Shown here: positions 12,732 through 19,563 of the stretch, piece by piece
How positions within the stretch are numbered: the first letter of the stretch is position 1
How the letters are laid out: each line of letters begins with the position of its first letter
Source of the DNA: a virus
Virus record (IMG/VR): IMGVR_UViG_3300005435_000028
Location: 1-43,068 of that record
Direction: 5' to 3' (one strand)
DNA: 43,068 bases
Position numbers and translations under genes: made by a program
Notes under the pieces: generated by a model
The model's database searches: none
The model's input: the letters and a program-made list of their open reading frames with translations, nothing else
What the model was told of the DNA's origin: nothing

Positions 12732-13021
12732 CCGACTGAGTTGAGCCGGTGCTCAGCGATCAGGTCGTTGATCTTGTCGCCTCCTGCCAGGTGGTACATG
12801 TTCCGGTACCACGACACACGCGCTCTCAACTCCTCGTTGATCAGCGCCTGTTCCGCGAGCTTGGCGGCCAGGTTATCTGCCGCGTTCTCGGCCTTCTGCC
12901 ACATGTCGATGGCGTCCAGTGCCTGCTCCTTCCAGTAGTCGCGCTGGTTGGCGAGCGCCATCTTGTCTGGCGTCAGCACCTCGATGGTAACGCCGGTGAG
13001 GATGTCGGGAACCTTAGCCAT
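12728..13021 (-). CDS. Hypothetical coiled-coil protein, 97 residues
   Basis: Mostly one long helix (YWKEQALDAIDMWQKAENAA continuing to AAKLAEQALINEELRARVSW) that would form a coiled coil, after a short strand-like N-terminus (DILTGVTIEVLTPDKM). ATG at 13021 has AGGAGGTATCGA upstream and overlaps the preceding stop by 8 nt. The frame further upstream is a shadow. Function is unknown. Confidence 0.7.
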   Translation of the reverse strand: MAKVPDILTGVTIEVLTPDKMALANQRDYWKEQALDAIDMWQKAENAADNLAAKLAEQALINEELRARVSWYRNMYHLAGGDKINDLIAEHRLNSVG

Positions 13022-13184
13022 TCGATACCTCCTGAGTCTCAACGGTGAACTCCTGCACCACGCCGAACATCTCGGCCACCTCAGCGCGCTCACGGAGGAA
13101 CGCGTTGAAGCTCTCGGCGTCAGGGAACTGGAGCCTGGTGGACTTGTCGCTGTACGCCGGGATCGTGACGATGTACTTCACCAT
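13014..13184 (-). CDS. Hypothetical small protein, 56 residues
   Basis: Reads MVKYIVTIPAYSDKSTRLQF, then a helix (AESFNAFLRERAEVAEMF) and a strand (VVQEFTVET), a small beta-alpha-beta unit. A longer start at 13340 is in frame, but the added 52 residues overlap a better membrane-protein frame and look like a shadow. Its ATG overlaps the end of that small membrane protein (ATGGTGA). Confidence 0.65.
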   Translation of the reverse strand: MVKYIVTIPAYSDKSTRLQFPDAESFNAFLRERAEVAEMFGVVQEFTVETQEVSNG

Positions 13185-13282
13185 CGGCCGAACCAGGCCA
13201 GGTGCGCGACCTTGACGACCGCGAAGATGACCGCGCTCCAGATCGCAAGGTTGAACAGGATTGATCCCGACGCAGCTGACAC
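13178..13282 (-). CDS. Small single-pass membrane protein, 34 residues
   Basis: From GTG it encodes SAASGSILFNLAIWSAVIFA and a short basic tail (VVKVAHLAWFGRW). The hydrophobic run is long enough for one membrane helix, and its codons have G/C-rich third positions, unlike the competing frames. No strong ribosome site is visible, and an in-frame stop lies a few codons upstream, so it must start here or at a non-standard codon. Confidence 0.5.
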   Translation of the reverse strand: MSAASGSILFNLAIWSAVIFAVVKVAHLAWFGRW

Positions 13283-13336
13283 ATCCAGCCAGCGGATCGG
13301 AGCCGCTTGATGAACTCAGTCGAACCGTCTGACCTC

Positions 13337-13774
13337 TCATGCCGTTGCCTCCTTGGCTTCGCGCTTCTTGCGCAGGTACTCCTGCAGCCCTGCGGGCAGC
13401 CCACGCTTAGGCTTGCCTGGCTCCTCTGTTGGGTGTTTTGAATCATCCACCGCTGCGCGTGGCTGCTTTGGCTCAGGCTTGGGTTTCGCGGCTGCCTGCA
13501 CCGGAGCCTTCTTGCCGACTCGCGCCGCGAGCCGTTCGTTGACCTCCGCCAGCTGCGCGTCTGTGATGTCGTCTCCGGCCGCGCCGAAGCACAAGCCATC
13601 CTCCGGGTGGTCGCAATAGGGCTGGCGGTGCTGTGGCTTGATCACGAACTGCGGGTTGACCCTCAGCGTGTCGCGGAGCGTCATCTGGACTTCCGCCATC
13701 GACACACAGTACTGGTGCCGAGCCCAGTACTGAGCCTTGGTGACGTGGGTGACTACCGATTCCTTAGCGGCCAC
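13337..13774 (-). CDS. Hypothetical protein with LPAGL tail
   Basis: A 145-residue protein. The N-terminal half is a folded-looking domain with His/Cys residues (QYWARHQYCVSMAEV, RQPYCDHPEDGLCFGAAGDD); four Cys/His residues could hold zinc. A Lys/Pro/Ala linker follows, and the end KRGLPAGLQEYLRKKREAK resembles that of the gene ending at 5111, suggesting a shared C-terminal binding helix. The GTG start has GGAGGAGTAAGG upstream. Confidence 0.7.
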   Translation of the reverse strand: MAAKESVVTHVTKAQYWARHQYCVSMAEVQMTLRDTLRVNPQFVIKPQHRQPYCDHPEDGLCFGAAGDDITDAQLAEVNERLAARVGKKAPVQAAAKPKPEPKQPRAAVDDSKHPTEEPGKPKRGLPAGLQEYLRKKREAKEATA

Positions 13775-13958
13775 CCTTACTCCTCCCCAAGCTCCACAGA
13801 CCGTTCGCTGCGCGGTCGATGGGGCCTCCGATCTTCATGGAATCCTCCACGGCATCCGCGATCCGAGTCCAAGCCTCAGCTTGCTTCTCGGCCGCAATAG
13901 CCTGGCGGTGTAGGCTTGTCTCGATGGCCTCCAGAATGGCGGTGGTGACCTCGTCCAT
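13764..13958 (-). CDS. Helical small protein, 64 residues
   Basis: An amphipathic helical protein (DEVTTAILEAIETSLHRQAI, then AEKQAEAWTRIADAVEDS) with a short Gly/Arg-rich end. The ATG at 13958 has GGAGGCGTAGC upstream; the 13-residue upstream extension is out of the operon pattern. It overlaps the following gene by 11 nt. Possibly a phage antirepressor-type or coiled-coil partner protein, but there is no evidence. Confidence 0.65.
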   Translation of the reverse strand: MDEVTTAILEAIETSLHRQAIAAEKQAEAWTRIADAVEDSMKIGGPIDRAANGLWSLGRSKGGR

Positions 13959-13959
13959 G

Positions 13960-14112
13960 CTACGCCTCCACCCGCTGAACGCAGCCGTCCGGGCCAACGC
14001 GGTACGTGAACGACGCCGGGATGAACTTCCCGTACCGCTCCGCCAGCCGCTCGGCCACCGGCCGCTGCATGTCCTTGGTGTACTGGTTCCGCGACATCTT
14101 CTTGGTCTTCAC
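13960..14112 (-). CDS. Basic small protein, 50 residues
   Basis: Starts at GTG after AGGAGAGTCGAA and reads MKTKKMSRNQYTKDMQRPVA, a helix (ERLAERYGKF) and a strand-rich end (SFTYRVGPDGCVQRVEA). It fills a gap that would otherwise be empty, and its stop lies 1 nt before the next start. No family is recognised. Confidence 0.6.
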   Translation of the reverse strand: MKTKKMSRNQYTKDMQRPVAERLAERYGKFIPASFTYRVGPDGCVQRVEA

Positions 14113-14164
14113 TTCGACTCTCCTGAATGGGATGGACGTGGACAGGATTCAATCATGGGGTGGG

Positions 14165-14500
14165 TCATCCGTCCAGTCCAAGACCTATCTGGTTAGTTTT
14201 TGGTAAAGACTTCTTAACAGCTGGGGTGGCTTTGGGCTGCGTGACTACACTGGTCGTCTCCGGCCTCCAGCCGCGCGACCTCGCCAGCGCCGCAGCCGCC
14301 TCCAGCGTGGTTGACAAACCCATGAGCAACGGAGTGCCATCAAGGTCGGTCAGCCGGTACGCCGCGCTCAGGTGGTTGTGGGCGATGGCGACCTCAGTCA
14401 CCTTCTCCACCCTGACGATGGCGCCACGCTTAGGTAGCTCGGGTTCAGACCGTTGGCGCGGCCTGTCGTCTATCTCGATCCAGACGGCAGGCCGGATCAG
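14165..14500 (-). CDS. C-terminal extension made by -1 frameshift
   Basis: This frame has no ATG or GTG for its first 30 codons, yet reads as coding: LIRPAVWIEIDDRPRQR, then ELPKRGAIVRVEKVTEVAIA, with G/C-rich third positions. It begins exactly at the slippery heptamer that ends the upstream gene. I therefore annotate it as the trans-frame part of a fusion (about 111 residues added to the 176-residue upstream product). It contains a strand-rich domain (AAYRLTDLDGTPLLMGLSTT), a helix (LEAAAALARSRGW) and a basic Pro/Lys tail. A separate 81-residue protein from GTG 14410 is the alternative, but has no good ribosome site. Confidence 0.65.
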   Translation of the reverse strand: MIRPAVWIEIDDRPRQRSEPELPKRGAIVRVEKVTEVAIAHNHLSAAYRLTDLDGTPLLMGLSTTLEAAAALARSRGWRPETTSVVTQPKATPAVKKSLPKTNQIGLGLDG

Positions 14501-14506
14501 AAAGGG
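14459..14506 (-). promoter_or_regulatory. Programmed -1 ribosomal frameshift signal
   Basis: Minus strand: slippery heptamer C CCT TTC (14506-14500) in the zero frame, immediately followed by the TGA stop. After a 5-nt spacer comes a stem-loop: CGGCCTG (14494-14488) with CAGGCCG (14465-14459) plus an inner CGTC/GACG pair, loop of 12 nt. All three classical elements (X XXY YYZ, spacer 5 nt, stable stem) are present. Confidence 0.75.
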
Positions 14507-15027
14507 ATCTCGTCATAGCTGGTCAGATCGCAACGGAACGTCAGGACGCCGGGAATGTCGAAGGTCAGCGTGCCTCCAGCCTCCGTGAAGGTGTCCTTCA
14601 TCCGTTCTCCGAAGTCGATCATGATCCGACTCGCCGCGTCCAGCATGTACCACTTGGCCTCAGCCAAGACAGCTGCCTGAAACTTGTCCTGAAGCTCGGC
14701 CAACGTCGCCTCCGCGTTCTTGATGGCCTTCGGATCTGCGCCGCGCTCCTTGGCCGCCGCGATCTTGGCCGGAGCCGCCGCGATCCGCTCGCGCCACTCC
14801 TTCATCTGTTCGGGAGTCACGCGCTGCATGTTCCAACTCTGGGCGCGCTCGTGGACTTGACTCTCTGTGAGAAGGTCGTCCACGGAGCCGCTCATGGGCC
14901 GAACCGGGATGCGTGGCGTCGGTGTGGCGGCCTTTGCGTACCCGCCTTCAGGTGGCCCCAGATCCACGCCGCGCTTCGCTGCATCTGCCTTCATCATGTC
15001 GAGGACAGACTTGGTTGTCTCAGACAT
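14497..15027 (-). CDS. Replication-associated protein with SSB-like DEIPF tip
   Basis: A 176-residue protein encoded directly after the primase-helicase. It has a flexible Pro/Gly-rich N-terminus, a long charged coiled coil (about residues 70-110) and a C-terminal strand-rich part ending SYDEIPF. Bacterial SSB ends in DDDIPF, the acidic tip that docks replication partners, so this tail may recruit host or phage proteins; there is no visible OB fold, so I do not call it SSB. The last codons form the slippery heptamer of a -1 frameshift, so two forms are predicted: one with the free tip and one in which the tip is buried in a 111-residue extension. ATG 15027 is 9 nt from GGAGG and overlaps the upstream stop. 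Confidence 0.7.
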   Translation of the reverse strand: MSETTKSVLDMMKADAAKRGVDLGPPEGGYAKAATPTPRIPVRPMSGSVDDLLTESQVHERAQSWNMQRVTPEQMKEWRERIAAAPAKIAAAKERGADPKAIKNAEATLAELQDKFQAAVLAEAKWYMLDAASRIMIDFGERMKDTFTEAGGTLTFDIPGVLTFRCDLTSYDEIPF

Positions 15028-16855
15028 CGACATCAACCTCCATTCCTTTCAGTGCCCAGACTTTGGGGCCACCGTAGTTTCCGCCTCCAGTCCGCTTGAG
15101 CGCGCCAGCCTCATCCATCTTCTGGGCCGCACTCTCGACGGTTGACCAGGTGATTCCGTCCACCTTCGCCGCCGCCTTGAGTTCGTCCACCGTCATGGGG
15201 CCGTTGGCGAGCATGTCGTTGATGAACCTGATCGCCTCCGCGCGCTTGGGCGCGTCTCGCAGGTCGTCCATCACCAGCTGGTCGGCCGTCATGTCGCTCT
15301 GGCCGTCCCAGCGGAATAGGCCCACGTCATCGCCGTCCTCAATGTGGTACACCCAAGACTTCCCGGAGCGCGCGAGGTTGGATTTGGCGTGGGCGAAGAT
15401 CCGGCTGCCCTCCGGGTCGATGGGGTTCTTGGCGACGATCATGGCCGAGCGCGTGGCGCCGATGATGCCGATGGAACCGCCTCCACGGTAGATTGCCGCG
15501 TTGCCCGAGAGTTTGTTGAAGTGGCGAACGAACGCGATGGTACAGCCTGTCTCCTCCGCGAGCTTGCGAAGTGGCGCCATCACCTGCGACCTGATTGCCT
15601 GGTCGCGGTGCGTGTCCACCGTCTCGTCCAAGACCGCCATCAGCGGGTCAACGATCATGAACCGCGCCTGCTCTTGCTCGATGGTTCGCCGGATGTACGG
15701 CATGTGCTTCACGATCTCCACGCCGAACTCCTCGCCAGCCTTCGGCCGGATGTCCTCAATGGCTACGATCCGGGACATGTCAGCCTTCTGAGCCTTGAGT
15801 CTCGGCTGGATTGTCTCTCCAAGGCTGTCTTCCACGGAGATGAGCACAGTGCTGAACTCCTCTGACCAGCCGTTCATCGCGCCGTCCGGGTTGACGTCGC
15901 CGCGCGACCACCGCGCTGCCAAGTCGAGTAGCAGCGTGGACTTACCCAGGCCGGGATCACCGTCAAGTATCACAAGCTTCCCAGCCGGGAAGTACGGATA
16001 CCAGAGCCACCGTGTGTACTCACGCTGAACGTCAGACATACGAGTGCCTGGAACGTACTCCGGGTCAAGCTCTGCGTCTGGCGTAGGCTGCTGAGCAGCG
16101 CCCTTCGCCTTGATTCGCGCTTGGAACTTCTCGTTGCCTTCCAGCGTTGCGTCCGGTTCGTACCGCGCCGCGTTCTTGGCGATCCGTCCAAGCTCGAAGT
16201 CGGACAGCGGTGGGTCATACCTCTTGTCTGCCCGCAGCGCCGTGAAGATGGTTTCCTCATCCATCCCCAGCCGCCGCATCGCGCTGGCCTGCCTGAACGC
16301 CGTGTCGTTGCGCTTACCCTTCGGGATGGGGCCTTCCAGCGTCTGGGAGACGGACACCGACCGCTGAGCCATCTCCAGGATCTCGGCTGGGATCTTGGCG
16401 AACGGTACGGTGTAGTCCACGGCCCACTCATACATGTGACCGTCCGGGTGGATGCTCGGTGGTGCTACAACGTAGCCTCCGTCAGCCCGGAAGTCCAACC
16501 CTGGCGACATTCCCGCGCGGTTACCCAGAGGTGAGTCGGGCATCATGAAGTAGATGTGTGTGCCGCGACCAGTCGCAACGGCTGGCGTATAGGGCAGAGA
16601 CAGGTTCAGAGCCTTGAGCGACTCCTCACCCAACTCACCGTCCACGTCGAACACGACAACGCCGGACGGACGCCCACACGCAATACCTATGTTCGCGTTA
16701 GGTTCGTCCGTCCACCACTTGTTGATGACTTCTTCATCGCGGCTGGCGTCATGGACGCCGTGCGATCCTGGCACCGGCCGCTTCGCTCGGGGCTGGAGTG
16801 GGAAGACAGCCAGCCCGTGTCGTGCGTACGCTAAGGCTGCCTCCCTCAGCGTCAT
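15020..16855 (-). CDS. Primase-polymerase/RepA-like helicase
   Basis: A 611-residue two-domain replication protein. Residues 1-160 are a bifunctional primase-polymerase (AEP/prim-pol) domain with VVVFDVDG (Asp70, Asp72), GTHIYF (His100) and DFRADGGYVVAPPS. Residues 180-240 look like a primase C-terminal helical module. Residues about 285-480 are a RecA-fold ATPase of the RepA/AAA_25 kind, with Walker A GDPGLGKST (299-307), Walker B RFMIVDP and a following RGGGSIGIIGATRS stretch. A C-terminal winged-helix-like region follows. It would prime and unwind phage DNA. No phage DNA polymerase is seen in the window, so the host polymerase may extend. ATG overlaps the dioxygenase stop (ATGA). Confidence 0.9.
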   Translation of the reverse strand: MTLREAALAYARHGLAVFPLQPRAKRPVPGSHGVHDASRDEEVINKWWTDEPNANIGIACGRPSGVVVFDVDGELGEESLKALNLSLPYTPAVATGRGTHIYFMMPDSPLGNRAGMSPGLDFRADGGYVVAPPSIHPDGHMYEWAVDYTVPFAKIPAEILEMAQRSVSVSQTLEGPIPKGKRNDTAFRQASAMRRLGMDEETIFTALRADKRYDPPLSDFELGRIAKNAARYEPDATLEGNEKFQARIKAKGAAQQPTPDAELDPEYVPGTRMSDVQREYTRWLWYPYFPAGKLVILDGDPGLGKSTLLLDLAARWSRGDVNPDGAMNGWSEEFSTVLISVEDSLGETIQPRLKAQKADMSRIVAIEDIRPKAGEEFGVEIVKHMPYIRRTIEQEQARFMIVDPLMAVLDETVDTHRDQAIRSQVMAPLRKLAEETGCTIAFVRHFNKLSGNAAIYRGGGSIGIIGATRSAMIVAKNPIDPEGSRIFAHAKSNLARSGKSWVYHIEDGDDVGLFRWDGQSDMTADQLVMDDLRDAPKRAEAIRFINDMLANGPMTVDELKAAAKVDGITWSTVESAAQKMDEAGALKRTGGGNYGGPKVWALKGMEVDVDV

Positions 16856-17775
16856 CCGAGCCGCTTCCCGCGCTCGGTGGACTTGTCCGCGAACTCCATG
16901 GCCTTGGCGTACTCCTCATCGTACGTGCCGCACTCGCGCATCTTGGTTCGGTAGTAACACACGATGCTGATGCGCTCGCTGCCGCACTCCTCGTGGGTGT
17001 GGGCGATCCGCTCACCGCAGACGCCGCAGGTCATCACGGTGTTGCCGTGCCAGTCATGGGCGTCCATCAGGAGCGTATCGCCGTCCTGAAGGTCAACGCT
17101 CACGCCGTACTCCGGGAAGGTGAGCATGCCGCCGGTGTATTTGCCGCGCCGGAGGCAGGTCACGTTGCTGAATCCTTCGGGAAGGTCACCGGAGTCTTGG
17201 TGGACGCCGGTGGGGTAGCTGTTGTTCACCGTCACGGTCGTGAACGGGGTGTCGTGGATGACCCACTCAGCCTGCGTCCGGTTGACGACCTCCATCTGGA
17301 TGGCGTACCGATCCGGGACGTACTGCTGGTACAGCGCGCCGATGTGCTGGAACAGCGGCTGGAGTGACTCAAACTTCTCGGCCTCCGAGCCTGTCCACGC
17401 CGTCAGCCGACAGTACTGCTTCGCTCCGGCCGGGTCGAACGCGCCGATGATGGCCGAGGAGACGGTGTCTGACGTGCTTGTTCGAGTGCCCGCCTTCTCA
17501 CCGCCATGCTTCGGCGCAACTCGCCGGTAGCCAGAAGCGTTACCCCGGTTGTGGCTCTCGAACTTCCGAAGCTCATGAAGGGTAGGATAAACACTGTCCC
17601 TCAACTCCTTTGGGATGGCCCCAGGCAGGTAGATGCAGAGTGGCTTGCCGTCCGGCCGGAGAACCTTGGCGGCCTGCGTCAGGACAACGCCGAAGTCTCG
17701 TGGGTCCAGCAGCTTGCCGACCTTAGCCTCAAGCTCCTCCTGCGGGATCTTGGAACGCAACCGAAGCTCAATCAT
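16852..17775 (-). CDS. TET/JBP-family DNA base dioxygenase
   Basis: A 307-residue 2-oxoglutarate/Fe(II) dioxygenase. The double-stranded beta-helix core shows GVHQDSGD (His192 and Asp194 of HxD), GGMLTFPEYG, GDTLLMDAHDWHGN (distal His243) and ERISIVCYYR (2OG-binding Arg, 268). The spacing and the HGN and ISIVxYxR signatures are those of TET/JBP enzymes, which oxidise the 5-methyl of thymine or 5-methylcytosine in DNA. A Cys/His cluster (250-264, TCGVCGERIAHTHEEC) is inserted between the distal His and the Arg, possibly a zinc knuckle. Start ATG overlaps the kinase gene's TGA (ATGA). The neighbours (P-loop kinase, transferase) fit hypermodified-base synthesis. Whether T or 5mC is the substrate is not determined; no C5-methyltransferase is visible, so thymine is the better guess. 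Confidence 0.85.
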   Translation of the reverse strand: MIELRLRSKIPQEELEAKVGKLLDPRDFGVVLTQAAKVLRPDGKPLCIYLPGAIPKELRDSVYPTLHELRKFESHNRGNASGYRRVAPKHGGEKAGTRTSTSDTVSSAIIGAFDPAGAKQYCRLTAWTGSEAEKFESLQPLFQHIGALYQQYVPDRYAIQMEVVNRTQAEWVIHDTPFTTVTVNNSYPTGVHQDSGDLPEGFSNVTCLRRGKYTGGMLTFPEYGVSVDLQDGDTLLMDAHDWHGNTVMTCGVCGERIAHTHEECGSERISIVCYYRTKMRECGTYDEEYAKAMEFADKSTERGKRLG

Positions 17776-18317
17776 GCGATCTCCTTGAGAATGTCGCCAG
17801 CTATGATGTCAGCCGGATGGTAGGTTGGGATCACCGTCGCGCCCCAGGCCTGTGCCAGCGCGCGAGCCTTTGAGGCACGTCCGATCACCCACGTTGGGTC
17901 TTGAGCCTTGGCGCCGTACAGCGCCTGTCTCTGGCGCCGTCGCTCGGCCAGAAGCTCCTCAGGAGCCTCAAGGTAGAACAGCTTGAGCGTGTAGCCAGCC
18001 GCGCGGATCGCCTCAAAGAAGCGCACGTTGGAGAGTCTGTCTCCCTCCGCGAACACCGGGGTGCGTCCCACGCGACCCAGGAAGTCAATGAACGGCACGG
18101 CCTTCTCGATGACGCTCATGGACAGTGCGTCTGTCCCACTGAACGGCCCACGGTTCGCTCCAAGCTCGGTGGCCTTGACGTCGCCATCCTTCATCCAGAG
18201 CGTGTGGGCAAATGGTTGAAGCACCGGACGCGGCACAACGCCCATATGGAACCGAATCCACTTCATGGTTGTCGTCTTGCCCGCGCCCGGTGCGCCGATC
18301 AGGTAGATGAACTTCAA
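17772..18317 (-). CDS. P-loop kinase, 5-hydroxymethyl-base DNA kinase-like
   Basis: A 181-residue P-loop NTPase with Walker A GAPGAGKT (8-15), a Walker B-like VFAEGDRL (88-95) and the segment TELGANRGPFSGTDALSM (50-67) characteristic of the predicted 5-hmdU DNA kinase group that accompanies hypermodification genes in phages. In that pathway the kinase phosphorylates the hydroxymethyl group in DNA so that a transferase can displace it with an amine or amino acid. It starts at TTG after AAGGAGG and sits between the transferase and the dioxygenase. Repeat copy C lies just upstream. Confidence 0.75.
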   Translation of the reverse strand: MKFIYLIGAPGAGKTTTMKWIRFHMGVVPRPVLQPFAHTLWMKDGDVKATELGANRGPFSGTDALSMSVIEKAVPFIDFLGRVGRTPVFAEGDRLSNVRFFEAIRAAGYTLKLFYLEAPEELLAERRRQRQALYGAKAQDPTWVIGRASKARALAQAWGATVIPTYHPADIIAGDILKEIA

Positions 18318-18334
18318 GGTCGCCTCCTTCAGGG

Positions 18335-18363
18335 TGGTAAACCTCCAACGCTCCGTCGCTCCG
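18335..18363 (-). repeat. 29-bp repeat, copy C
   Basis: CGGAGCGACG then CGTTGGAG and GTTTACC on the minus strand, in the 47-nt gap between the transferase-like gene and the kinase gene, 18-46 nt before the TTG start of the kinase. Confidence 0.85.
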
Positions 18364-18364
18364 A

Positions 18365-19267
18365 CTAGCGGCTGATCACTTCGCCGGTTCGAGCGTAGTG
18401 ACTGGCACGATGCCTGTCCACGCCCTTCCAGCCGTTGATCTCTCCCAGGTAGGCTGCGGGCAGAACGGCCGCGCGAGCCTCCCAGACTGGCTTGATGTGG
18501 GGCTGAACGCGCCAGTCGGCCTCCGCAGCGTTCATCTGCGCGAGGATGTCGTCAATGCCCTTGCCGTTGTAGTACCGGCCGTCAGCCATCGCGTGGAAGT
18601 CGCAGAGACACGTCTCAAGCTCCTCAATGGCGATGGGCAGACCGCGCCGCGCAAGTAGGTCTTGGAGGATCCAGCCCTGCTCGTCCAGCTGTCGGATCGC
18701 GGCCGGACTGTTGCCGTGGACGACGTCAAAGAACAGCGCCAGACCTTGTCTTGGGCCAGTGCTGTTCTCGTTGCCCATGTCTGGCGGTTCGAGCGGCCAG
18801 CCGTTGGACTTCATCAAGACCTCGGCCAGCTTGTAGCCTGCCCAGCGCCCGTTCCCGCGAACGGTCTGGACAAGCTTCACCATCCGGCGCCAACTCTCCT
18901 TCGGGTCTGGAGTCAGAGCCTCTTTGAAGAACGCCGTCAGGCTGCCGTGCATCTCGATGACCTTCGCCCACGACTCGAAGTGGAGGGTCATCGGCAGGCC
19001 TCCGCGTAGGCCGCGCCGCTCCACGTCCGTGGGGAGTTTGGCAGCTGCGCCCTGGACGTTGTCACCCGGTTCGGGAGCAGCGTGGAACACGGCCTCACTG
19101 GACGGCAGGGAGTGGTACGCAACGTACATGACGCTGCGCCACAGAGCCTGTTCTGGCTCCATGTCACGCTCCAGCCACTTGAGGAGTGGATAGGCCGGGT
19201 CAATGTCCAACGAGGAGATCTGGAGCCGCGCAAACGCGGTCAGGTCGTCAACGCGCTTGAGGTTCAT
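18365..19267 (-). CDS. Amino acid:DNA transferase / aGPT-PPlase-like protein
   Basis: A 300-residue, largely helical protein. A conserved-looking stretch GNGRWAGYKLAEVLMKSNGW then PLEPPDMG (138-165) and a later EELETCLCDF (215-224) then GRYYNGKGIDD (230-240) resemble the DNA-glycosylase-fold (HhH) enzymes predicted to attach amino acids or polyamines to phosphorylated 5-hydroxymethyl bases (aGPT-PPlase/amino acid:DNA transferase, also the HMUDK helical domain). I recall these motifs rather than having searched, so the exact clade is uncertain. The position next to the P-loop kinase and the dioxygenase strongly supports the role. ATG overlaps the upstream stop as ATGA. Confidence 0.6.
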   Translation of the reverse strand: MNLKRVDDLTAFARLQISSLDIDPAYPLLKWLERDMEPEQALWRSVMYVAYHSLPSSEAVFHAAPEPGDNVQGAAAKLPTDVERRGLRGGLPMTLHFESWAKVIEMHGSLTAFFKEALTPDPKESWRRMVKLVQTVRGNGRWAGYKLAEVLMKSNGWPLEPPDMGNENSTGPRQGLALFFDVVHGNSPAAIRQLDEQGWILQDLLARRGLPIAIEELETCLCDFHAMADGRYYNGKGIDDILAQMNAAEADWRVQPHIKPVWEARAAVLPAAYLGEINGWKGVDRHRASHYARTGEVISR

Positions 19268-19563
19268 CTCGTGACGTCCAGCATCCCAATCAGTCTGTCC
19301 ACCCTGGCGCGCTCCGCGAGGTAGTCAGCCCGCAGTTGCTGCGGGTGCTCCACAGCGCCAAGCTCCTTCGCCAACGCCGCGAGGATCGCGTTCATGGCGC
19401 CATCCGGTATCCTGGCGAATGGGAAGTCAGGTAGGGCTGCCGCCATCTGAACGCGTTGTTGGCCGCCCTGTCCGTTGTACAGGAAGTCGCCTCTGCGGAG
19501 ATAGATGCGATGGGTGAAGCTGGTGAAGTCTTTGACTACGATTGCCTCATATTCCTCGCTCAC
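19264..19563 (-). CDS. Hypothetical protein in the modification cassette
   Basis: A 99-residue protein: a beta-rich N-terminus (YEAIVVKDFTSFTHRIYLRR) and a helical C-terminal half (DGAMNAILAALAKEL, then ADYLAERARVDRLIG). GTG overlaps the stop of the ParB-like gene (GTGA) and its own stop overlaps the transferase start, so it is co-translated with the cassette. The function is unknown. It may be an accessory subunit. Confidence 0.7.
   Translation of the reverse strand: MSEEYEAIVVKDFTSFTHRIYLRRGDFLYNGQGGQQRVQMAAALPDFPFARIPDGAMNAILAALAKELGAVEHPQQLRADYLAERARVDRLIGMLDVTR

Noticed and set aside
13014-13340. 108-codon version of the small gene at 13014
   Set aside because: The additional N-terminal part is a shadow over a better membrane-protein frame and has Ser/Gly/Arg-rich composition.
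16798-17367. 189-codon plus-strand open frame opposite the dioxygenase gene
   Set aside because: Antisense shadow of a high-G+C gene with catalytic motifs; no ribosome site and no recognisable protein features.
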